NCBI RefSeq assembly: GCF_003202405.1
Contig: NZ_QJHL01000003.1
Span: forward strand, 186,001-250,000
Source: Flavobacterium hydrophilum
Lineage (GTDB): Bacteria; Bacteroidota; Bacteroidia; Flavobacteriales; Flavobacteriaceae
Length of the DNA stretch: 64,000 nt
Direction of reading: 5' to 3'
The position numbers and the translations under genes were made by a program. Below, piece after piece: positions 22,001 to 30,000 of this stretch (position 1 is its first letter; each line of letters starts with the position of its first letter). The notes beneath the pieces are model-generated. The model had not been told where the DNA came from and made no database searches. It saw only the letters and a list, made by a program, of their open reading frames with translations.

Positions 22001-23316
22001 CTAATACCCGTTGGGATAAATACCTTTCATATACAGGAGATGTGTGGAAAGAAGAGCTGTCTTCGAGTACTATGCAGCCTGGAATCGGTTATATCATCCG
22101 TGTTCCAGAGCCAAATAAAGTATATCTGAATGGCAAGGATTTTTGGACTGGCCAATATGCACAACAATTAGAATTTACAGGCAGACCCAATAATGGAAAC
22201 ATTACCAGTAGCCAGTATATGGAGAAAGATAAATATTACCTGATTGGCAATCCTTACCCTTCAGCTATGCATGCAGATGATTTCTTGTTCGTGAATGTTA
22301 ATAATAGAGGTATCTTAGGAGGAACTATCTATTTTTGGACCCATAACACAGCTATCAAGAAGGTTGGTTCAAATTATGCGTATGTTTCAGATGATTATGC
22401 AGCTTACAACTTAACTGGTGGAGTAGGAACCTCCGCGAGCAGTGATCCCGGTCATAATGATAACCCTTCCTTAGATACCGGAATAAAACCAACAGGTTAT
22501 ATAGCTGCAGGACAATCGTTTTTTGTTAGTGCAGAAGATGGTTCTGGTCATGTTCAGTTCACCAATTCCATGCGTTATGGCGGGACAAATAATTCACAAT
22601 TTTTCAAACCTGGCAAAACTTCCAAGTCAGGGATATTGGAGAAACACCGTTTGTGGCTTAATATGACCAATTCAGGCGGTGCTTTTAAACAAACCTTAAT
22701 CGGTTACGTTGAAGGAGCAACCAATAGCTATGATAAAAGTTTTGACGGATTGACCTTTGATGGCAACAGTTATGCTGATTTTTATAGTGTCAATGAAGCT
22801 TCTAACATGACCATTCAGGGACGTGCTTTGCCATTTAGCGATGCAGATGTGGTTCCTTTAGGTTATCGTTCGACGATTGCGGGTGATTTTACCATTGCAA
22901 TCGATCAGGCTGATGGTAATTTGGCTACCCAAAGAATTTATCTGGAAGACAAGCAAACCGGTACGATCAATGAACTGACAGCCAAAAACTATACATTTAA
23001 GACAAAGGCGGGAACTTTCAATAATCGATTTGTGTTGCGTTATACCAATAAAACGTTGGGAACCGGAGATTTTGAAACGGTGGATGATGCTGTTTGGGTT
23101 TTGGCTCAAAACAAAACCGTTACAGTAAATTCGACAACAGAAAACATTGATAAGGTGTTTATTTATGACATTTCGGGTAAACAATTGTATAAGAAAGTTG
23201 ATGTAGGCAATCTTCAGTTGATTATTCAGAACCTTCCATTTGCACAGCAGGTTTTACTGGTAAAAATAGTTTTGGATAATGGATATGAGACCACCAAAAA
23301 AGTAATTTTTAAATAA
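16075..23316 (+). CDS. giant PKD-repeat T9SS type C-like surface protein
   Basis: 2413 residues, the largest gene in the window. The signal peptide has a long basic n-region; its hydrophobic stretch is about residues 36-50 with likely cleavage near LASGQ. Residues about 52-275 are a beta-rich domain; 279-357 an IPT/TIG-like domain; 360-440 PKD-like; about 445-600 a carbohydrate-binding-like jelly-roll (NSDFSGGATGW, ending IIDDIVL); 602-685 PKD-like; 686-1474 eight tandem PKD-like repeats; about 1580-1725 a discoidin (F5/8 C)-like domain (YIRLTQ, LQVAEVNAFE, YLEISL). The common module starts at TWNGSSWSRG (about 1857), with YWSSPVENQ (about 1960) and the sorting segment (about 2355-2413). A long stalk with binding domains at its outer end is the natural reading. 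Confidence 0.9.
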   Translation: MIKKLLLLIRLFFSKQNQNTSKAIATNLFGNNAKWLCSVCFFVFVNLASGQIAQRGTATFNTTGSTTLTITKPTGLAVGDIMIAQIMQSGNNTLTSSVGGNATSTGWTLIAGTEISTSISSYSRATLLYKIATNTDVAAANFSYTLGSSSDDGQGAIIAFSGVDNSNPFDVTPGTVYTNVNDDSTLNANAITTTTAGSAVIMFGAVHNNYNFSNWTTATSPGTLTELYDEDFNADIDTGIGAAWAIKTTAGSTGAGSASISNDDKNGSILIALRKAPPTITSFGASSGCVGGNITINGTNLSGATAANVKIGGTPVTSITTNNGTTIVAVIGSGTTGTVEVTSSAGTVTSAATFTVNPQPTAANAGPDQATGGGSFTLAANTPTVGTGVWSIASGPSTLLSQFSSTSSPTATFTPAVAGTYVLNWAISNSCSTFNDQVVVANNCVTNMISNSDFSGGATGWTFATTYGDRVETNSENTYFSNGSSSLTAELDSEASLRQVMTVIPGVSYTVSFRYSRRDNAITPATTGVTVKVTGGATDFTSTGFTTTSTISQIGTYTFTPTSSSIGLEFYNTLHGGVTLGTIIDDIVLIPTSQVNPSATTSPKGVFNTLISCGGVAVQLDVENVPASGITYAWTGPAGAVFSSTTIKNPTVTLTGSGVQQVSVTTTTAAGCSGSSITYINVTAAPTITAPTASSVCSGSTYSSGAITSTGTTFSWSRAAVANINGGAAGAGGTGIANATGFTEVLTNSTANPINVTYVLTPGPPSSGCSGVPYNLVVTVNPTVGITITAPTASSVCSGSTYSSGAITSTGTTFDWSRAAVANINGGAAGAGGTGIAKATGFSEVLTNSTSSAINVTYVLTPKSASGCSGTPYNLVITVNPTVGITITAPVSGSVCSGSTYSSGAITSTGTTFDWSRAAVANINAGAAGAGGTGIAKATGFSETLTNSTSSAINVTYVLTPKSASGCSGTPYNLVVTVNPTVGITITAPAASSVCSGSTYSSGAITSTGTTFDWSRVAVPNINGGAAGAGGTGIAKATGFSEVLTNSTSSAINVTYVLTPKSASGCSGTPYNLVITVNPTVGITITAPTASSVCSGGTYTSGAITSTGTTFDWSRAGVANINGGAAGAGGTGIANATGFSEVLTNSTSSAINVTYVLTPKSASGCSGTTYNLVITVNPTVGITITAPVSGSVCSGSTYSSGAITSTGTTFDWSRAAVANINAGAAGAGGTGIAKATGFSETLTNSTSSAINVTYVLTPKSASGCSGTPYNLVITVNPTVGITITAPVSGSVCSGSTYSSGAITSTGTTFDWSRAGVANINAGAVGAGGTGIAKATGFSEVLTNSTSSAINVTYVLTPKSASGCSGTPYNLVVTVNPTVGITITAPTASSVCSGSTYSSGAITSTGTTFDWSRVAVPNINGGAAGAGGTGIAKATGFSEVLTNSTSSAINVTYVLTPKSASGCSGTPYNLVITVNPRPAVPTGSAFQVFCSASSPTVANLTATGTGIKWYDASSGGNELTAATALISGNHYYASQSTGCESTTRLDVTAMLNAAPVITPNKVDETCPSSNNGSISPTFSGGLANVRYIRLTQKFDDPDAWLQVAEVNAFEIFTGENVALSSNGASAVASSVYLNDIPGNGPAQAIDGNSGSIYHSNIPNINEYLEISLASPKNIDYLRIYNRNDYFGFRGQNMLLELLDNSHNVVYAKMVDLRGGGTNIIDVNVLDVTWSDTATTLNRTGLDSGSYTLNYADAAGCSASTPITITSINPTPSSPTIGTTTHINCTVNTGSVVLEGLPSGDWTINQTGDAAGSYDNTVPNTTSTTISGLAAGSYTFTVTNANGCPSAESATVTILDNFNTWNGSSWSRGVPPNASMNVVIAAVTPNSPFTADLVGCALTINSGVVATVPSGITLTITNEVTVNGSLTFENNSSLVQINNLNTNSGPITYKRTSQLMKLYDFTYWSSPVENQVLYDLSPNTRWDKYLSYTGDVWKEELSSSTMQPGIGYIIRVPEPNKVYLNGKDFWTGQYAQQLEFTGRPNNGNITSSQYMEKDKYYLIGNPYPSAMHADDFLFVNVNNRGILGGTIYFWTHNTAIKKVGSNYAYVSDDYAAYNLTGGVGTSASSDPGHNDNPSLDTGIKPTGYIAAGQSFFVSAEDGSGHVQFTNSMRYGGTNNSQFFKPGKTSKSGILEKHRLWLNMTNSGGAFKQTLIGYVEGATNSYDKSFDGLTFDGNSYADFYSVNEASNMTIQGRALPFSDADVVPLGYRSTIAGDFTIAIDQADGNLATQRIYLEDKQTGTINELTAKNYTFKTKAGTFNNRFVLRYTNKTLGTGDFETVDDAVWVLAQNKTVTVNSTTENIDKVFIYDISGKQLYKKVDVGNLQLIIQNLPFAQQVLLVKIVLDNGYETTKKVIFK
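18130..20496 (+). repeat. eight tandem PKD-like units, seven of exactly 297 bp
   Basis: Units begin at about 18130 (288 bp, divergent), then 18418, 18715, 19012, 19309, 19606, 19903 and 20200, ending at 20496. Each encodes about 99 residues with VCSGSTYSSGAITSTGTTF, WSR, NSTSSAINVTYVLTPKSA and CSG landmarks. Units 3 and 6 share variants (PVSGS, NINAGA, SETL) and units 4 and 8 share VAVPNINGG, so units have been copied as blocks. Confidence 0.95.
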
Positions 23317-23368
23317 AATATAAACAATAAATTGAAAAATCCGATAGCGAAAGTTGTCGGATTTTTTA
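21898..23368 (+). repeat. long repeat copy B (shared T9SS C-terminal module plus terminator)
   Basis: Near-identical to 3000-4473 and 25505-26938. Its first part (around 21898-22080) matches copy A closely, while its last third (around 22790-23240) matches copy C and differs from copy A at the same sites, a mosaic expected from gene conversion. Confidence 0.9.
23335..23368 (+). terminator. intrinsic terminator
   Basis: Same AAATCCGA / TCGGATTT hairpin and T-run as at 4440-4473, including the bases between stop codon and hairpin. Confidence 0.85.
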
Positions 23369-23540
23369 TTTTATTGTGTCTTACTAATTAGTTGAAAACC
23401 AGGTTTTGCTTTCGTTGTTTTATAAAAAGTTTATAAAACAGACAGAATTTTATGTATGTTTTTACTTATAAATTTGTTTTTGTATAGCAAAGGAAAGTAA
23501 TACATCGGGTATTTATGTTTTTAATCGAATTTACTTTTAT

Positions 23541-23575
23541 TTGTAAAAAAACATATAATAGAACTGTTATTTTTG
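23541..23575 (+). promoter_or_regulatory. promoter of the 23714 gene (TTG-N24-TATTTTTG)
   Basis: TTG at 23541-23543 and TATTTTTG at 23568-23575. The flanking TTTGTAAAAAA and AGAACTGTTATTTTTGT match the promoter at 15832-15865, suggesting shared control of the two genes. Confidence 0.6.
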
Positions 23576-23713
23576 TGGATTATATGCTTGGTTTTAAGAT
23601 ATGGAACATGTTTTCTGGTTATTTTATTTAGAATTAAAACAGGTTTTCTTACATAAAAACAATCAGCATACTTAATTGCCAGAAACAATTTAATTAGATA
23701 CTATCTGCCTACA

Positions 23714-26700
23714 ATGATTCAGAAAATACTTTTGAAACGTACTTTCCTTCTAAAGGTTGTCGTTTTGTTTTTTTTATTTATCACTACAAAAACTATAAGC
23801 CAAACTGGGGTAACAAGAATTTATACAGATTGGAATGGATATTTCACATCAAATTCGGCTACTACTGTTGTTGCGAACCAACCAAATACCGAGAATAATT
23901 TACTGGCTTTTGAATGGGGAGGTAAAACCTATGCAACAGGCGCTAATAATAGTGCTTTAACTACACATTCAATTGTCTTTGAAAATACTCTTTTTAGAGC
24001 TTTAAAAATTCAGGCTTTAAATTATGGTTCAGGAACCTTTTTTTTGCAGGGTTCCATGATTGATGGCTCTTTAACAAATAGAGTACTAATGCCTCCAATC
24101 TCGGGAACTACTTCACTTCCTTCCGAATTAGCTTCAAGGCTTACAGATGGTATTAATGGTTTGTCATTAGGAACCGGAATTGCAAACATACTGCCGGGTT
24201 CTGCTTCATTTAAAATTGGAACAAGCAATATAGAAACAAGTGCAATTGCTGATAATACACCAGATATTGTCGTTACTCAGGTTGCATCACCCAATTCTAC
24301 TGTGGATACATTTAGATTTGTAGATGTCAATGATGTGACTGTTGGGACTGTTGTAAATGTTAATTTTAATTCCAATTCTATTCCGGTTGTTGGAACTTAT
24401 CGATTGGATTTGTTTAATGCTAATAACGGGACGCCATCTTCTACCTATAATGCAAATGAAACGAGGGAAATCCGTTTGCTTGGAATGGATTTAACTTCTT
24501 TTGGTATTACAGCTGCAAATGCTTCACAGGTTGATAGATTTGTGGTAAATTTTTCGGGAGATTCAGATTGTGCTTTCATTGCTTTTAATAAAAGATCATT
24601 AAAAACTGCAGAATTAGCTTTAGTTAAAAAAGCGGCAATAATTGGATGTACAGTTGGAGGTATAATTCAGTATACATTTGAAGTAACCAATACTGGACAA
24701 GTTCCTTTGACTAATATAGTGGTAACCGATCCTTTAATCGGCACGATATCAGGTTCGCCAATTGCTTCTTTAGCAGTAGGTGCAACGGCTACTTTAACAG
24801 CAAATTATACACTTACAGCTGCTGATGTTGCTTTAGGGAGAGTTACCAATTCAGCTAAAGTTACAGCTATAGATCCTTCATTAAATACGGTCGAAGATAT
24901 TTCAGGACAGACAAACGGAGACGATATTCCAACTGTGACTAATTTATTGACACCGCTAACAGTAGGGACAATAAAAAACGTTACCTGCAATTCACCAGGA
25001 ACTATCGCTTTAAGTAATTTACCTTCAGGTGCATGGACATTAGAAAGAAATTCAGGAAGCGGAACAGTAAATACAACTGGTTCCGGATCAACAACTACTA
25101 TTTTAGGATTGGCTGCGGGAACTTATACTTTTAGAGTGACCGATAATACTAGTGGGTGTAAATCACCTTTAACGGCTGGGGTTTCAATTATCAATATGGC
25201 AACAAATACCTGGAATGGAAGTGCCTGGTCTACAGGTTCAGTACCTACTTTAGATCAAAATATTGTTTTTACAGGTTCTTATCCACCAGCTATAGACCCG
25301 AATGTTGATTTATACGGTTGTACTTGTAGGGTTTCAGGTAGCACCACTAAAGTAACTATAAAAACTGGACGTACTTTAACAGTAACAAATTGGGTTAATG
25401 TAGATATTAATGAAAATTTAATTTTTGAAAATAATGCTAGTTTAATTCAGACTACGAATGCTGTCAATTCCGGAAAAATTATTTACAAACGAATTTCACA
25501 GCCGATGAAGCTTTACGATTTTACCTATTGGTCTTCGCCTGTTGAGAATCAAGTCTTGTATGATTTATCACCTAATACCCGTTGGGATAAATACCTTTCT
25601 TATACAGGAGATGTGTGGAAAGAGGAGCTGTCTTCGAGTACTATGCAGCCTGGAATCGGTTATATCATCCGTGTTCCAGAGCCAAATAAAGTATATCCGA
25701 ATGGCAAGGATACTTGGAGCGGCCAATATGCACAACAATTAGAATTTATAGGCAGACCCAATAATGGAAACATTACCAGTAGCCAGTATATGGAGAAAGA
25801 TAAATATTACCTGATTGGCAATCCATATCCTTCGGCTATTCATATAGATGCATTTCTGTACAATAATGTCAATAATAGAGGTATTTTAGGAGGAACAGCC
25901 TATTTCTGGACTCACAATACTGCTATTAAAAAGGTTGGTTCAAATTATGCTTATGTTTCAGATGATTATGCGAGTTACAACTTAACAGGGAGTGTTGCTT
26001 CAGCGTTAAGTGATCCAAATCATAATAATAACCCTACACTAGATACCGGAATAAAACCAACAGGTTATGTAGCTGCAGGACAATCGTTTTTTGTTAGTGC
26101 AGAAGATGGTTCTGGTCATGTTCAGTTCACCAATTCCATGCGTTATGGCGGGACAAATAATTCTCAATTTTTCAAACCTGGCAAAACTTCCAAGTCAGGG
26201 ATATTGGAGAAACACCGTTTGTGGCTTAATATGACCAATTCAGGCGGTGCTTTTAAACAAACCTTAATCGGTTACATTGAAGGAGCAACCAATACTTATG
26301 ATAAAAATTTTGATGGATTGAGCTTTGATGGAAACAGTTATGCTGATTTTTATAGTGTCAATGAAGCTTCTAACATGACCATTCAGGGACGTGCTTTGCC
26401 ATTTAGCGATGCAGATGTGGTTCCTTTAGGTTATCGTTCGACGATTGCGGGTGATTTTACCATTGCAATCGATCAGGCTGATGGTAATTTGGCTACCCAA
26501 AGAATTTATCTGGAAGACAAGCAAACCGGTACGATCAATGAACTGACAGCCAAAAACTATACATTTAAGACAAAGGCGGGAACTTTCAATAATCGATTTG
26601 TGTTGCGTTATACCAATAAAACGTTGGGAACCGGAGATTTTGAAACACAGGATGATGCAGTTTGGGTTTTGGCTCAAAACAAAACCGTTACAGTAAATTC

Positions 26701-26884
26701 GACAACAGAAAACATTGATAAGGTGTTTATTTATGACATTTCGGGTAAACAATTGTATAAGAAAGTTGATGTAGGCAATCTTCAGTTGATTATTCAGAAC
26801 CTGCCATTTGCACAGCAGGTTTTACTGGTAAAAGTAGTTTTGGAGAATGATTACCAAACGACAAAAAAAGTAATCTTTAAATAA
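23714..26884 (+). CDS. DUF11-like domain T9SS type C-like surface protein
   Basis: 1056 residues. Signal peptide 1 to about 30 (LKVVVLFFLFITTKTISQ). Residues about 31-305 form a beta-rich domain of unknown type, with repeated mentions of FVDVNDV and RLLGMDL. Residues about 305-420 match the DUF11-type repeat (ALVKKAAI, IIQYTFEVTNTGQVPLTNI, VVTDPLIG, LTAADVALGRVTNSA). The cluster module begins at TWNGSAWSTG (about 498), followed by YWSSPVENQ (about 605), EKHRLWLNM (about 831) and the sorting segment (about 1000-1056). From the WSSPV block to the end it is almost the same DNA as the preceding gene. Surface or adhesive role is inference. Confidence 0.9.
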   Translation: MIQKILLKRTFLLKVVVLFFLFITTKTISQTGVTRIYTDWNGYFTSNSATTVVANQPNTENNLLAFEWGGKTYATGANNSALTTHSIVFENTLFRALKIQALNYGSGTFFLQGSMIDGSLTNRVLMPPISGTTSLPSELASRLTDGINGLSLGTGIANILPGSASFKIGTSNIETSAIADNTPDIVVTQVASPNSTVDTFRFVDVNDVTVGTVVNVNFNSNSIPVVGTYRLDLFNANNGTPSSTYNANETREIRLLGMDLTSFGITAANASQVDRFVVNFSGDSDCAFIAFNKRSLKTAELALVKKAAIIGCTVGGIIQYTFEVTNTGQVPLTNIVVTDPLIGTISGSPIASLAVGATATLTANYTLTAADVALGRVTNSAKVTAIDPSLNTVEDISGQTNGDDIPTVTNLLTPLTVGTIKNVTCNSPGTIALSNLPSGAWTLERNSGSGTVNTTGSGSTTTILGLAAGTYTFRVTDNTSGCKSPLTAGVSIINMATNTWNGSAWSTGSVPTLDQNIVFTGSYPPAIDPNVDLYGCTCRVSGSTTKVTIKTGRTLTVTNWVNVDINENLIFENNASLIQTTNAVNSGKIIYKRISQPMKLYDFTYWSSPVENQVLYDLSPNTRWDKYLSYTGDVWKEELSSSTMQPGIGYIIRVPEPNKVYPNGKDTWSGQYAQQLEFIGRPNNGNITSSQYMEKDKYYLIGNPYPSAIHIDAFLYNNVNNRGILGGTAYFWTHNTAIKKVGSNYAYVSDDYASYNLTGSVASALSDPNHNNNPTLDTGIKPTGYVAAGQSFFVSAEDGSGHVQFTNSMRYGGTNNSQFFKPGKTSKSGILEKHRLWLNMTNSGGAFKQTLIGYIEGATNTYDKNFDGLSFDGNSYADFYSVNEASNMTIQGRALPFSDADVVPLGYRSTIAGDFTIAIDQADGNLATQRIYLEDKQTGTINELTAKNYTFKTKAGTFNNRFVLRYTNKTLGTGDFETQDDAVWVLAQNKTVTVNSTTENIDKVFIYDISGKQLYKKVDVGNLQLIIQNLPFAQQVLLVKVVLENDYQTTKKVIFK

Positions 26885-26938
26885 ATTAGAAAACAATAAA
26901 TTAGAAAATCCGATAGCGTAAGTTATCGGATTTTTTTG
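25505..26938 (+). repeat. long repeat copy C (shared T9SS C-terminal module plus terminator)
   Basis: Near-identical to 3000-4473 and 21898-23368 but with local divergent patches (for example around 25820-26040), so conversion tracts are not continuous. Confidence 0.9.
26905..26938 (+). terminator. intrinsic terminator
   Basis: AAAATCCGATA pairs with TATCGGATTTT, then a T-run. Compensating changes versus copies A and B improve the stem (TA/TA instead of TA/TG). Confidence 0.9.
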
Positions 26939-27081
26939 TTTCAATCATCTTCTAAATTATCTACTGTTTTGAAAATCACTAAATGTAGGTATTGTAACAG
27001 GTTATCGAGAATTATAAATTGCATGTAAATTCTTATTAATTGTAAATTTAAAGAATATCATTAATCCCAAATTCTTATATC

Positions 27082-30000
27082 TTGAAATCAAAATTACACT
27101 TTTTGTTCTTAATTATTTTTTGCCTGTTATCAATTCGTAATAATGCCCAACAGGGGAAATTAGACTTAGCTTTTAATACTTACGATGATGGCCTTAATGG
27201 TGATGGTTTTAATAATGCTGTCAGAACCTTGTCGGTACAAACGGACGGGAACTTGATTGTTGGTGGAGATTTTTTGAGTTTTAACGGAAAACCTCTTTTG
27301 CATTTAACACGACTGAAAACAGATGGAACCATAGATGAAAATTTTGATACAGGCTCTGGTTTTAACGGAAAAGTATATTCATCCTTGATCCAGCCAGATG
27401 GTAAAATTATTATTGGAGGCAATTTTACAAGTTATAATGGAGTTGACACAGGAAGATTAATTCGCTTAAATAGTGATGGTTCACATGATATTACTTTTAA
27501 TACTTCAATAGCTGCAGCTACAGGAATTATAAATAAGATTGTACAGGAATCAGATGGAAAAATTATTATTGTTGGAAGTTTTACAAAATATAATGGTATT
27601 ACAGTAAACAGGATTGCCAGAATTTTACCTGATGGAAATTTAGATACCAGTTTTTTAACAGGTTCCGGTGCTCCTACAAATATAAATTGTGTTCAAATTC
27701 AGCCAGATGGGAAAATCATTGTAGCCGGAAGTTTTATAAAATTTAATGGAATCGATATCAATCGAATCATTCGTTTAAATCCTGACGGAAGCTTAGATAT
27801 GACTTTTAACGTTGGAACTGCTTTTAATGAAGAAATCCATGCAATGGTTTTACAGCCGGATGGCAAAATTATACTGGGTGGGGAATTTACAGCTTATAAT
27901 GGAATTGCCGCAAACAGAATTATTCGATTAAATTCAGACGGCACAATAGATTCAGGGTTTTTATCCGGAACAGGTTTGAATAACGGTATTGTATATGTTC
28001 TAAAAATGGATGCTTTTGGAAGTATTATGACGGGAGGTTCATTTACAGATTTGTATAATGGTTTTGAGGTTAACAGGTTAATGCTTTTAAGTCCTGACGG
28101 AACAATTAAACCAGACTTTGATGCGGGAGCAGGTCCTGGTTCTGCATCAGTATATAGTTTAGAAAATTCAATTGATAACGGTTGGTATATTGGTGGCTCA
28201 TTTTCAGTTTTTGATTCTCAAAATCAAGGGAAATTAGCTAAAATTGATATGAATGGAATTCATGATATAAGCTATCTGTCGGCTGGAGTTGGGTTTGATA
28301 ATTCAGTTTTAAAAATAGTACCGTTATCTGATAATAAAACAATGGTGTTTGGTAATTTTTCAAAATTTAATGGAGTATCTTCTGCAAGGATTGCCCGCAT
28401 TTTATCAGATGGAGATTTAGATACTACTTTTAATTCAGCCCGGACAGGAGCTAATAACACTATAAAAACGGCCGCCCAACAATTAGATGGTAAAATGATT
28501 ATAGCAGGAAGTTTTACCAGTTATAATAATACAATTTGTAATCGCATTGTCCGAATTTTTCCTGATGGAAGTTTAGATAACAGTTTTGTTTCCGGAAGTG
28601 GTTTCAATGGTCAGGTCTTTTCAGTAGCTATCCAATCAGATCAAAAGATATTGGTTGCCGGTAATTTTACAAAATATAATACTGTTACATATGGGCGTAT
28701 AATTAGACTTATGCCAGACGGGACAATTGATGGTGATTTTAATGCTGCCACAGGCGCAAACGGAGTTATTGATGTAATGATTGTTCAGTCTGATGGTAAA
28801 ATCATCTTAGGAGGGCGATTTGACATATTCAACGGGGCAGGATATTCCAGATTAATACGGTTAAATACTGACGGAAGTGTCGATACTAGTTTTTCCATAG
28901 GTATTGGATTTGATAAAAACGTATATGCACTCGACCTGCAATCTGATGGAAAAATTATTGTGGGTGGTTCTTTTTTAAATTATAACGGAGTTTCTAAAAA
29001 GCGAATCTTACGACTCAATTCAGACGGAACATTAGATGCGACTTTTAACTCAGGAACTGGTTTTAGTAATGGAGATGTTCGAAGTATTTTGGTGCAGCCC
29101 GATGACAGGATTTTGGTTGGAGGTGCATTTTCAGGAAATTATAACGGAACAGCTTCTTTACGGTTATTGCGTCTGTCTTCAAATGGTGTTTTTGATTCCT
29201 CATTTTCAACAAGTCTAAATAGTACTTTGTATACGATGGGGTTTACAACTGATCATAAACTGCTTGTTGGAGGTAATTTTAATTCGGTTTCAGGAGTGGC
29301 AAAGCACAGGATTGCCCGCTTAAAATTATGCAATAACAGTTCGGTATGGGATGGTGTAAATTGGTCCAATGGTTTTCCGTCTGGCGGAAAAGAATTAACT
29401 TTTGAAGAAGACTATCTATTTTCAGCTTCAGCAAATTCATGTAGTTGCAGCATCAATTCAGGCAAGAAAGTGACAGTTTCAGGTGGAAAAACTTTGGGAT
29501 TGAGTTTTAATTATTCAGGATCCGGAATTTTAATTTTAGAAGATACTGCTTCTTTGTATCAATCGGATGATGAAATGGTCAATGCAGGCATGATTTATCT
29601 TAAAAGAAAAACAACCCCTATTCGAAAGTTCGATTATACCTATTGGTCTTCTCCGGTTGAAAATCAAAAGCTGATAGATGTTTCTCCAACAACTTTGTCA
29701 GATAAGTTTTTTTCTTTTGATCCTGTAGTAAATTATTGGACAGAACAAATTTCATCAACCACAATGAAAATTGGAAGTGGATACATTATTCGGGGGCCAC
29801 AAGGATTTTCGACAACAGTTCCTGAAAAATATGAAGCAATTTTTAAAGGAATTCCGATTAACGGAAAAATTAAAACTACTGTTGGCAATACAGATAGTTT
29901 CAATTTAATAGGCAATCCATACCCTTCAGCTCTGGATGCGGATGCATTTTTAACAGCCAATTTGGATGTAATTAAAGGAACTCTTTATTTCTGGACACAT

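Larger units (their letters stand above)
23317..23713. other. 397-base intergenic region
   Basis: It holds the upstream terminator and a promoter at 23541-23575, leaving a leader of about 130 bases before 23714. A direct repeat of TTTATAAAA occurs near 23420. No ORF or structured RNA was recognised. Confidence 0.45.

Noticed and set aside
22858..23184. Antisense frame repeated in the T9SS modules (also near 4023 and 26426)
   Set aside because: It recurs only because the sense DNA is repeated; no start context, and its sequence is not conserved in the diverged modules.
4440..26938. CCGATAGCG hairpins as recombination sites
   Set aside because: Position right after stops, plus T-runs, fit intrinsic terminators; their similarity comes from the duplicated modules.
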